Positions 37,124-46,900 of a stretch of 64,000 bases of DNA are shown here, one piece after another (within the stretch, counting starts at the first letter, position 1; the number at the start of each line of letters is the position of its first letter). Source of the stretch: Mytilinidion resinicola (Eukaryota > Ascomycota > Dothideomycetes > Mytilinidiales > Mytilinidiaceae); NCBI RefSeq assembly GCF_010093595.1, contig NW_022985437.1:1954697-2018696 (forward strand), written 5' to 3'. The notes under the pieces are model-generated. The model was given only the letters and a program-made list of their open reading frames with translations. It was not told the DNA's origin and searched no databases. The translations under genes were made by a program, and so were the position numbers.

Positions 37124-38428
37124 CTAAGAGCTTCCATACTTCCTCACCAGCCCCTTCATGATACTAACAGCACCCGACCTGTACCCACCCCCAAATAGCG
37201 CGTAATGATTAAGGTGGTGATACCTGCTCAACCGTCAGCTTCCTCTTTCACGTACACAGATAAAAAGAGACACTTACAATTCATACAACGCTACCCGATC
37301 CTCATACTCCTCGACCGGCTCCGTCTTTGGTACCAACCCGTGATACTCCTTCAAGAAACTGCCCCCAAACCCCCCAAACATCTTCATAATCCCAAGCTCG
37401 AACTCGCTATGCGCATAACACGCACTGGAATCGTAGACTACCTCTTCTGCCTCTCCCTTCCCTGCATCCGTGCCAAATACTCCAACCCCCGCATTCCCAC
37501 TCCACAAATCCCCATGCACGACTACTGGCACCACTCCCTTGCCTCCATTCAGATGGTCGTCTCCGAGCAGCCGCGGGACCACCTTCGAAGCTGATTTCTC
37601 CACTAAATCGTGCAGTTCCCCATCCTTTCCATTCGCAGCCTCCGCGCGACGTAGGATGAAGCGCAACCGGTTCTGGGCGTAGAATTCCGCCCATGAACTC
37701 TTGAAAGAGTTGTCTTGAGGCGTGTCGCCGCAGCAAGTCGTGGCGGGAAAGCCGAACTGAGGCTTATCGTAGCCATCCGGGATGGGCGCAGGGGTGGTGT
37801 GGAGACTTGCGAGTTTAGAGGCTAGAGAGGCGGTGCTGGAGGTGGATGAGCGGCGGGATGTGAGAGTGAGGAAGTCTGTTACTAGAAAAGAGGTCCCTGC
37901 AGATGAGGTGAAGGAACCCCAGCCGAAGGATTGGGGACACAGGGTTGGCACGGCGGTGTGGATTGCGTTGAGGGAGGCGTGTTCGCCTGGGGAGGGATTA
38001 GTGGTTGGACCTGATGGGAACGGGTTGAGGAATGTATAGCATTGAAGTTTGAAAGGAGAAAGAGAGGTGAGCAAAGAGTGTGTGGGAGGTGGAATATGGG
38101 CTCTAATGTGAAATCCGATGTTTTCATTTTCAAGACCGCGTTGGAGATGTGTTAAAAGTGATATGTAAGAGCCAAACGAAACGCACAAACCTTCAAACAT
38201 AACCTTTGCCTCCTTCCCACTACCCGTCTTCATAAAGAAACACCTCTCCTTCCCATCGCTACCTTTTTCTGTGATCTTTGACGTAGACGCCGACGAACAA
38301 CCCCCTCCACCGGCTGAGGAAACGGTGGTGTGTTCCGGGTCCAGAGAGAGCAGTTTGACCACGGCGGGATCGAGCTTCATGACGGACTGTCCTAATCGGA
38401 TTGACCCTTTGCGTAGGGATGAGAGCAT
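37124..38428 (-). CDS. Fructosamine/ketosamine-3-kinase family protein, 348 aa
   Basis: Member of the FN3K family, which phosphorylates sugars attached to amines (Amadori products) and so starts protein deglycation. Exons 38428-38191, 37986-37278, 37223-37124 (minus) join in phase to 349 codons; introns are 204 nt (GTTTGT...CCCCAG) and 54 nt. Evidence: N-terminal GGGCSSASTSKIT with a nucleotide-loop look, FMKTGSGKEAKVMFEGEHASLNAI (the Lys and Glu pair of the kinase-like fold), PQSFGWG, the catalytic VVHGDLWSGN (~residue 235), then VVYDSSACYAHSEFELG. Here YDSSACY stands at the usual DPAxYYGH site; the metal-binding Asp is present. The C-terminal EYHGLVPKTEPVEEYEDRVALYEL joins across the last intron to YHHLNHYALFGGGYRSGA, which is why the short third exon is needed. 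Confidence 0.92.
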
Positions 38429-39587
38429 GTACTTTCGGTCATGAAGATGTTAGCGACACAGGTGGGATGGTGGGATGATGTTGAGACCCCTTGTGTGATA
38501 TGACGTTGAAGGCTCCGGTGGTCGGTTAGACTTGCCGTTTTCATCGTTCACCCAAAAGATTTGAAGCCCACTCTGTCAGCTCTCTAGGCGCACAACTAAC
38601 ACACGCAGGGCAACGCATTTAGAGTATCGCACACGTCTATTACCCTCGCCACCATTATGCACCTATAATACAATAGTCGCCATTCCATGCGCGCCAAATT
38701 CTGATCTCCATTTTCCCACCAGGTGGGTAGAAGAAAAGAGATATCCTGCAACCCAGCACTCCGTTAACCTCGCACCAACGCACGCCCTTTTTCCAAAGCT
38801 AAGGCAAGAAGAGATCCAGACGTCTCAGCTCGCAGTCAATTCGCTTGAACAAAGACAGGAATGCACAGAAGAGGAAAACAAAGAAGAGACACGAAGCTTT
38901 CGGGGGTATAAAAGCAGTTTCCCACACGCTGTCGCTGCCGCTGCCGCTACCGCTGCCGCTGCCGCTGCCTCTACCGCTGCCGCTACATCGCAAGACAAAA
39001 AAAAGGAGGGCGGTATGTGAGCACATCCCGCAAGGCAAATCAAGAGAAAGCAAGAAAGGGAAGATTTTTGTAGGTCCAGCGCCGTCTGCCCTTCTTCGTC
39101 TATCCGCAAAGCCTATTTTATCTTTTCCGTCTTCACCAATTGACCCAACTAAATCTTAATTGGTAGAGTGAGCAAGGGCCAGAAAAGATTTGTAGATTTT
39201 GGAGGATGAGGAAGAGCTTACCGCCACGCAAAAGTGGACTAGAATATGATACGGAAAACCATGCTGATAGAAGTATGTTACAGGCTGACGACCCGTGCCG
39301 TCAACTTCCCCTCAAATTAGCCCTAAAAAGCCCGGAAGGAAAATCCAAATATGTAAAGCAGTCTCTGCACGCCGACGACCAAGGGGTGGATCTGGTGTAG
39401 ATGGGCCATCATGTTGTCATAAGAAATATATCCCAGTGTGGTCGTCAGATGGCGATGGTGTCGTCCGTCGATGTAATGGATTGCCTCAATTGAGTTCAGC
39501 GACGCCGACTTTGCTGTCGATGTGCAGTGTCTCTTGTGCAGACATCTTTGATACGAAATTTTCATGTCGATGGCTTCAATAGAGTCT
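38429..39587. other. Intergenic region with GCTGCC-type microsatellite
   Basis: No gene is supported. An imperfect hexamer/trinucleotide repeat (GCTGCC, GCTACC variants) spans about 38928-38986. The frames across it read as (Ser-Gly)n or poly-Ala and are artefacts of the repeat. The right side is the 3' flank of the 884-aa gene. Confidence 0.6.
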
Positions 39588-42242
39588 TCAGTACATTCCC
39601 CGGCTGGTCTGACTGGCCCGACTCGGAGAAGTCCTGCTACGTTCGTCTTCTTCTAGAACGTCGCTCAAGCGAGTTGGATGATGGTGGCGCATAGCAGCCC
39701 ACTCGGTTCCATAGCCAGAGCCGCTGTAATCAACGGGTCCAGCAGTCTGGTAGCCAGCCTGGCCTGGAGCAGGAGGATACGCAGGTCCAGCGGTGCTGGT
39801 AGCCGCACCATAACCACCCGATGCTGTGCCATAGCGGTTTAGGTGTTCAATCTCTCGCTGTCGATCTGCTTGTACGTCAAATTCATCCGACTCGGATTGG
39901 CGAAGTCGGTGCTCCCGGTATGTGACTCGATGGCCTGATTCGTCAAGAACGAAATTTCCTGATCCGTCGATTACATATTCTTCATCGCCTTCCGAGGTCA
40001 CGTCACCTTGAGATTCGACATATGATCGCTCGTCCTCGGGGATGTTAGCAGCGGTGTCTTCATGCAGGTAAGTTCCTGGCTGCTGGTAGAATGCTTCGGG
40101 CTGGGATGTGGTTGGCTGGACTGCAGGCTGTTGAGCGGTCGTGCGGTGAGGTTGTAACGGAGCTGGCGCTTGAGATTGACTCTGTGCCGGTGGAATAGCA
40201 GTGCGTGCAGTTGAACTCGATGTTCCGCCTTCGCTGCTGGTCGGGTAGCCTCCATATGTACCACGACCAAGGGCGGGGACATCCGGCTCGTGGCGAAGAC
40301 CTGATGTTTGTTGTCGTGCAGATTCGCCATATGGATCGGTATCGGTGGGCGAAGCAGCTTCTTCATAGGAGTACTGGGGTTGCAGACCTTGCGTACCACC
40401 CGACTGGGCGCCCTGGGGCAAGCTGCTGTAACCTTCATCTCTTGTTGAAGGTCGCTGGGATACGCTTCCGTGCCTGCTAGCCATGCCCGCTCCCATGGGC
40501 ACCACTTGAACGCCGCCGACTAATGTAGGCTGGCCATCTCGAAGTGATTCAGTGCGAGCTCGCTCTTCTGCTTCACGACGGCCTAGCTCCTCCCATGCTC
40601 TACGTGCTTCCTCTTTCGAGATCTGAAGCTCACGTCGCATCTCAGCTACCATCCTGTCAGCATTGTTCTTCTCCCTCAGCAAACGATCCGCATTGGCGGC
40701 GCCGTCAGCACGGGCTTGGCGTTCAACCTGCAATTCAAGCTCCAGCCCCGCTTGCATCTCTTGTGATCGCTCTTGGTCCTGTCTGTGCTCGAAGAACCAG
40801 CGCTGGAACTTGCGCTCTGAAGAGGCTCGAAGTCGTTGAAGCTCAACAACGGCGTGGAAGAGATTAGCCCCAGCTGCGGACAGATCAGTGATCTGCCGCG
40901 ACATTTGCTGCGCTAATGGCTCTCGCCGGACTTCTTCAGTGTTCTGTTCCAGTCGTCGAATCCAATACGACGTGAGGCCCTCCCAATGAGATGACAGAGT
41001 CTCCCATCGTTCAAATGCATGAGGGAATGAAGACACATTTGTCGTGTTCCGTGAGTGGCCTCCTACCGAGGATGGACCACCTTGAGTTTGCTGTGGGGGG
41101 ACCCCGATGGGACCTTGACGGGCTTGCGCAGCAGCTGTCGGAGCTGACGGCTGGCGCGCATGAGCTGATGAACCTTGTGGTCGTCGCGTAGTGTCAGGCA
41201 TGCCTGTGGCGGGTGCTGGAGGATTTGTGGGTCGCGGCTGCTGTTGTGATTGTGATGTTGCCCGAACCCGGCCATATTGCGCGCCTGCAGTTGTGTCCGG
41301 AGCTTGCGATGGAGCGAGAGGGTTGACGGGTCCTCCAGATGCAGGAACGCGCTCGGCCTCTCGTGGCAGACCTCCTCCGCCCGTGTTCTGTCGAGTCCCG
41401 TATCCACTGTCGTCAGTTGGATTTCTGAGAGGGGTGTTCTGTGGTGGTTGTCTCTGGCTGGCTGTGCCAGCAACGCCAGCAGCTTGTGCTCTTCGTTCCG
41501 CGCTCTTCCTTCGCTCGTCCTCCTGTGCCCGCCGTTGCTGCTCCTCGGCAGCTCTCGCTGCGTGTGCCTCGGCAGCGCGTCGTTCCTCGCGCTCTCGACG
41601 TGCGGTCATGATCTCTCGTGGTGTCATGATGCCGGGTCGTTGGTCTTGCGCTGCGGTATTGCCTTGCGACACAGGGACGGGCCCTGCGGTTGTGCGCGCG
41701 CCGCCATTCGCAGCGCGACCATTGCCGGTCGACCCCCCCGCCAGCTCTGACATGGAAGCGTTCTCCTCAGCAAGGTCGGGAGTGAAAGGGTATGGGTGTT
41801 GCAGAGCTTCTTGGAGAGTGAACTGGATGGCAGCTGCAGTGCGTCTGGAGATGCGGAGGGCAGGGTGAGGAGTGAAGGGGTCTTGTGGGGCAGTAGGTGA
41901 AGCTACGCGAGGACGGGTGAACCGAGTAGTGGTCGCTGGGTCGCTGTCGTCGGCGAACCTTACGGTTGGGGGCGGTCTAGCTTGGTTCGAGTCGAAGGAC
42001 GAAGCTCTGGGACGGGCACGCGGCTCTTCGAAGTTCGGGGTGCGCCGGAGGGTGTACGGGCTGCTACCGGAGGAACTCGAGACGCGTGAAAGGTTCTGTT
42101 GGCGGTAGTATTCCTGAGCTTGCTGCTGGCGTTGCTGCAGAGAGGTTGTGTAGGGTTCGTTAACGTTGCGGTCGTGGGGATCGTCAGATGGTTGCTGGGT
42201 TGGCAACACGGTGACGGGTGAAGGCGGGCCCGGGGCACTCAA
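39588..42242 (-). CDS. Low-complexity coiled-coil protein, hypothetical, 884 aa
   Basis: One uninterrupted exon; function unknown. Residues ~1-150 are Pro/Ser/Arg-rich (MSAPGPPSPVTVLP, TPNFEEPRARPRASSFD), followed by a short conserved-looking ALRISRRTAAAIQFTLQEALQHPYPFTPDL, then Gln/Ala/Arg-rich sequence. The part at ~410-565 looks folded: FERWETLSSHWEGLTSYWIRRL, a helical stretch with MSRQITDLSAAGANLFHAVVELQRL, and a long charged helix rich in Glu/Arg/Gln consistent with a coiled coil (RMVAEMRRELQISKEEARRAWEEL). The C-terminal third is Gln/Tyr/Gly-rich with an acidic EDERSYVESQGDVTSEGDEEY patch and YVIDGSGNFVLDESGHRVTYREHRLRQ. It ends TRLSDVLEEDERSRTSPSRASQTSRGMY. Polarity, septum or cytoskeleton scaffolds have this look, but I have no specific evidence. 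Confidence 0.77.
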   Translation of the reverse strand: MSAPGPPSPVTVLPTQQPSDDPHDRNVNEPYTTSLQQRQQQAQEYYRQQNLSRVSSSSGSSPYTLRRTPNFEEPRARPRASSFDSNQARPPPTVRFADDSDPATTTRFTRPRVASPTAPQDPFTPHPALRISRRTAAAIQFTLQEALQHPYPFTPDLAEENASMSELAGGSTGNGRAANGGARTTAGPVPVSQGNTAAQDQRPGIMTPREIMTARREREERRAAEAHAARAAEEQQRRAQEDERRKSAERRAQAAGVAGTASQRQPPQNTPLRNPTDDSGYGTRQNTGGGGLPREAERVPASGGPVNPLAPSQAPDTTAGAQYGRVRATSQSQQQPRPTNPPAPATGMPDTTRRPQGSSAHARQPSAPTAAAQARQGPIGVPPQQTQGGPSSVGGHSRNTTNVSSFPHAFERWETLSSHWEGLTSYWIRRLEQNTEEVRREPLAQQMSRQITDLSAAGANLFHAVVELQRLRASSERKFQRWFFEHRQDQERSQEMQAGLELELQVERQARADGAANADRLLREKNNADRMVAEMRRELQISKEEARRAWEELGRREAEERARTESLRDGQPTLVGGVQVVPMGAGMASRHGSVSQRPSTRDEGYSSLPQGAQSGGTQGLQPQYSYEEAASPTDTDPYGESARQQTSGLRHEPDVPALGRGTYGGYPTSSEGGTSSSTARTAIPPAQSQSQAPAPLQPHRTTAQQPAVQPTTSQPEAFYQQPGTYLHEDTAANIPEDERSYVESQGDVTSEGDEEYVIDGSGNFVLDESGHRVTYREHRLRQSESDEFDVQADRQREIEHLNRYGTASGGYGAATSTAGPAYPPAPGQAGYQTAGPVDYSGSGYGTEWAAMRHHHPTRLSDVLEEDERSRTSPSRASQTSRGMY

Positions 42243-43995
42243 TGCGACTCTGGTCTCAGGCCCGGCGACGTCTGGCGGGTGGGCAGTCGCAGCCGCCGAT
42301 GGCGAGGCTCGCGGGCGAGGGAGCGCGCGTGGTGGTGAGGATGGACGGCGGACGGACGAGCGCGATCCTAGGCGGCGGGCTCAGAAAATGGGGGATTGCC
42401 TGGTATGGGCGAAGTCAGTATGAGGAATTGCAAGGGAGCAGCAGTCATTGTCACTCGAACGGGCGTGGTGAAGCGGGTGGCTGGGGAGGGTGAATAAATC
42501 GAGGAGGTTGGGCGATAGATGGCTGGGAGTCTAAGCTTCACTCACGCCAAGCGAAGTGTGCTCACAGGACGAGCCAGTCGCCGCACCAGCCGTGGCGTCT
42601 GCTGCTGTCTCGTCGCTGGAGCGCCGTGGGCCTGCGCAATTCGCCGCCGGCGACCGACTCGACGTGCTGGCGGTGTGTCCAAAGCAGGGCGGGCGAGGTT
42701 GTATGCACGATGCGATGATGGCCGCGATGCCACCCTTCGTCACCGTTGCCTCCGGGCTCCAGCCACAGCGGGCGGTGCTGGCGACGGCAGACTGCGATGG
42801 CGACGGGCAGGAGACGGCAGCGAAGGCAATTGACGGCGTGGAGAGGACATGCTACCGCGCGCGCGCGTGTCGTGAGGGTTGCGCTCCAGTCGAGGGGTCG
42901 AGGGCAGCGCGGTCGAGGGCGGCTCTTCGGGGCTGGCAGCGCACAACGGGTCGAAAATGGAGTGTGCGGAGACCAGATGCATCGGCGACAGAGCGGCAAG
43001 GCGGCGACAATGGAGTCCAGTGGGCGACTGCAGCGCCATCAGAGACAGGGCGATGCGTCCAGAGCCTCCCCTCACGGCGGCCTCACGCCTTCGCGATGAG
43101 TGCCAACGCATCCTGCATGCCCTCGCGTGCCTCGTCATCTTTAGCCGATCCAGGCCAGGGCCCGCGCCGGCATGCATCGACGGCCAAGCTCGCAAGTAAG
43201 CAGGACGGCCCCATGATGCACGAGGGCGCGGCTCCGAGGCGTGCGCGGGAGGCTGAGGCGTGAAGATATCGAGGCACTTGCGTGTGTGTATGGACAGGCA
43301 CGAGCAGTCGATGCCGTGAACTGGCCACGGCCTGCTCCTTATCGGTCCTCCCCCATCCGCTCCCCTCGGAATGCGGCGTCATCGGCCAACAGCGCGCGTG
43401 GCCAATCATGCCGCGAACCGCTCCTCTGCCCTCTCGCGGTCTAGCTGGGATCCTGTGCGGCTGCTACAGTCCCAAGAGCTGCACCGCGACTCGTGGCTGG
43501 AGAGACCCTGAATCGCTTTCCACGGGCCCTTTAGATGCGTCCCATGAGTCCTAAGGTCCGGATCCAAGTCGGCAGGGCGTTGCGTCTGAAGGATGCGGAG
43601 CCGAGACCATCGAAAACGGTGCATCTCGAACGAGATCGACGTGGTGTTGTGGCCTCAGGCTTCATATGACAGGGCAGCATCAGGTAACGCGTGGGAGCCA
43701 ATTGCTCCAGCTTTGATATCGTAACTTCAGGTAGCACAGAGCAAGCAGTAAAGATAATATATAACTGAGTTATATTCCAATAGATGAACTGGTTCTACGA
43801 ACTACAAGTGAAACTGCCCTCGTTGCGTGACCAAAGGCCCCTCAAGGAGTTGCCATAGATCAGTCAACTCCACCCGAAGCTTGCTCACTTGACTGGAAGC
43901 CCCGTGGCTTGCCCGTCCCACTTCGTTCCTTTTACAACACTAGAGAGACTCGCTGAAGTGCTCTTTGAAACAAAAATCCCGCTATGCTGCTAACC
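42243..43995. other. GC-rich intergenic region, 1.75 kb
   Basis: Long overlapping frames on both strands are due to high GC and few stops; none shows a motif. It contains the 5' flank of the 884-aa gene (left) and 3' flank of the chitinase gene (right). Confidence 0.55.
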
Positions 43996-46900
43996 TTACA
44001 ATGCGAAGAAACCCGCAACCACCACAGCCACGAGACTCATGCCGACGCCAGATCGGCTCGCCGCACCCTCAAAGGCCAACGGCGTAGTCGAAGCGTAGGG
44101 TAGCCCCGTGCCTGAAGTGTACGGCACACTACCACTCCCACTCGCGCTCCAGACACCTGTGGGTGCAACATATCCTCCAATCACGCTCGATACACCCGTA
44201 GGAGCAACAGAGCCTACACTCGGCCCACCAGTCTCGCTAACCTCCTTATACGGCACCGGGGACACCTCCATTGTCACAACCTTCGTGACATAGCTCTCGC
44301 CGCTTGGAGACAAAGAAGCAGCCGCCGCCGCCGCCGTTGGCACCGAGGGCGCTGGTGGAAGCGTGCCCGGGTAGACGGTAACGTACGCGGTCTGAACGCG
44401 AGTCGACAAGATTGTCGTAAGGGAGGTGTAGGCCGCCGCTGTCTCGCTGACGGCGTATGGAGTTGGCTTCGCCTCAACCTCGGTGGTAGCGTACGCAATT
44501 GGCTTCGTGAGCGTGACGGTCGTGGGTGCCGGGCCGCAGTTCTCACAGACAGTCACGGTAGTGTACCAGCCAGCGGGAATGCCCGTGGTGGCAGTGGCTT
44601 CAGGGCAGACTGTGGTGGTGATTGTGGTCACGATTGTTGTGAAGCCGGTTGGGCAAATGTCAACGTAGGAAGCTAGGGAAAATTAGCTCGCGTTGAATGG
44701 AGGAAGTCAAGTGGCTTACTGATAATAACGGTTGTTGTGACTTCGGACGTTGAGCTAGATGACGAGTAGGCAGCCAGGGATGTGATTGAGCTCTCTGGGA
44801 CACCGGTAGGGTACACGAATGTCGATGGCAACACACCGGTGTTGGAGCTACTCGGGACGTAATGAATGTAGGAGTACACCGAGCTTGGGGTCTCGTACGG
44901 AGTCACGAACTCGGTATAGCTGGAAGTTGTCGACTCAGCGGTAGGGTAGACCACTGACGAAGGATAAACCACTGACGAAGGATAGACTTCGGACGAAGGA
45001 TAAACTGCAGATGATCCAGGGGTGCTAGAGGGGTAGCTCGCGGTAGAAGATTCCGTCTCGGTACAGCTAGACGTCGGGCTTTCAGAGCCACTTTCAGGGT
45101 GGACTGCTGACGACTGGGAAGTGGTGCCAGGATAGACTACGCTTGAACCAGAGGTGGTACCGGGGTAGATCGCGGTCGAAGATTCGCTGCTCTCGCTACA
45201 GCTTGTACTTGTGGATTCGGTCGCAGTGCTTCCAGAGTAGAACACGCTGGACGCGGTCGTGGTGCCTCCAGGGTAGATCACGCTGGACTCAATGCTTCCA
45301 GAGTAGCTTGCAGTGGACGCGGTTGCGACAGATGAAAGGGAATTAGATTCAGTTGTCGTTGGGTAGGCGGCAGAGGTGGACGAGGAAAGCTCGCTGGATG
45401 AAGCCACTGATGACCCTGATTCAGTGGTTGGCGCAGGCGAACTGCTAGACACAGTTGATAAGACAGAGCTGCTCAGACTGCTTGACGTAACTGTGCCAGA
45501 TAGATACACTGCGGAGGACGAGGAAGAGCTGCTTGACGCAGGTATGCTTGAGGCCGAGCTGCTTGACGCATTTGACGAGACGGAGCTGCTCAGGCTGCTT
45601 GATCCAGCTGTATTAGTCGGATACACCACGGTGGACGACGACAGGCTGCTTGATACAATTGTGCCGGAAAGCGAAGGCGAGCTGCTGGACGCAATTGATG
45701 AGGCAGAGCTACTTAGGTTGCTCGACGTAATGGTATTAGTTGGATACACCGCGGTGGATGACGATGAGCTGCTTGACACAGGGGTGCTGGAAGGGTAGAC
45801 CGCGGCGGACGACGAGGAACTGCTTGATACGGGTGTGCTAGATGGAGACACCACCAAGGACGAGGAGGAGCTGCTTGACGCGGGTGTGCTAGAAGGGTAG
45901 ACCGCGGCAGACGACGACGAGCTGCTTGACACAGGGGTACTAGAAGGGTAGACCGCGGCGGATGACGATGTCAACGAGGAAAGCGAAAGACTGGGGGTCT
46001 CCGCCACAGAGATTGAAACGCTACTGGAAAAGGTTGCCTGGGAAGAAATTGGAGAAGGCGATGATGACGAGGACGAGGATGAGGTGATTTTGCTCGAACT
46101 GGGGCTCGGGGATGGCGTCGTTGAAGTTTTCGTGGACGATGGAGCCGAAACCGCGTTGGACTAATAGCGAAAATCACACTTAGTAAACGTTCACCAGCGA
46201 GGAGAATGGAATAGATACTAGGTCCCCCAATATTTGAAAGTTTTCCAAAATACCACTTGGGTGGGATTATAACACACGTTTAAGTGGGTATCTAGACGCG
46301 ACTTATGTGGTTTTATGCACACGATTCGAGTAGTACTTTAGGAGAGCCGACAAAAGAGAACCTAGTATAAATGCCCGGACCTTAACGTACGCTGCTCGTC
46401 TTTACACTGGATGAACTCGTCTTTACTGAGCTGGTTGACACCGGTTTAGCGGTGCTCGAAGACTTGAGAGTCGTCAGGGTTGTCGAGATCTTAGTGCTGG
46501 ACTAAAGGTCGAGAAGAATTAGTAATATTCATCAAAGGATATGATTTGGCGTGGAAATGGATCCCAAGTATACGTACAGAAATCTTGGTGGGAGAGGACA
46601 ACGGCTTCGTGGAAGATGATGAGGTCTTGGTCTAAGCGTAAAGTGGAGTTAGCAAAGGTACACATGGGACGGATTGAGGTTGACACTGCCTCAAATGCGA
46701 TTCTATGAAACCAGCACGTGAGGATCGGATGTGTGGCAAGAGTACGTACCGAGCTTGATGAGGCCTTTGTGGACGTGGACAGCTTCGTAGACGTGGATGA
46801 TGCCTTGGTCTGAAGTGGGCACAGTCAGCAAGGGTGTATTAATGGGGCATATAGGGATAACTGGGAGATCCTCCTAGTAGGTCCGTTCATTTTCAAGTCC

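Noticed and set aside
42519..43410. Long frames in the GC-rich spacer between the 884-aa gene and the chitinase
   Set aside because: Three or more frames are open at once because stops are rare at this GC; no conserved-looking segment in any.
44673..46007. Treating the Ser-rich GPI protein as a gene separate from the chitinase
   Set aside because: Its frame extends upstream without an ATG to a TTAG acceptor at 46161, and a chain of small phase-0 Ser/Thr exons connects it to the chitinase exon at 47248.
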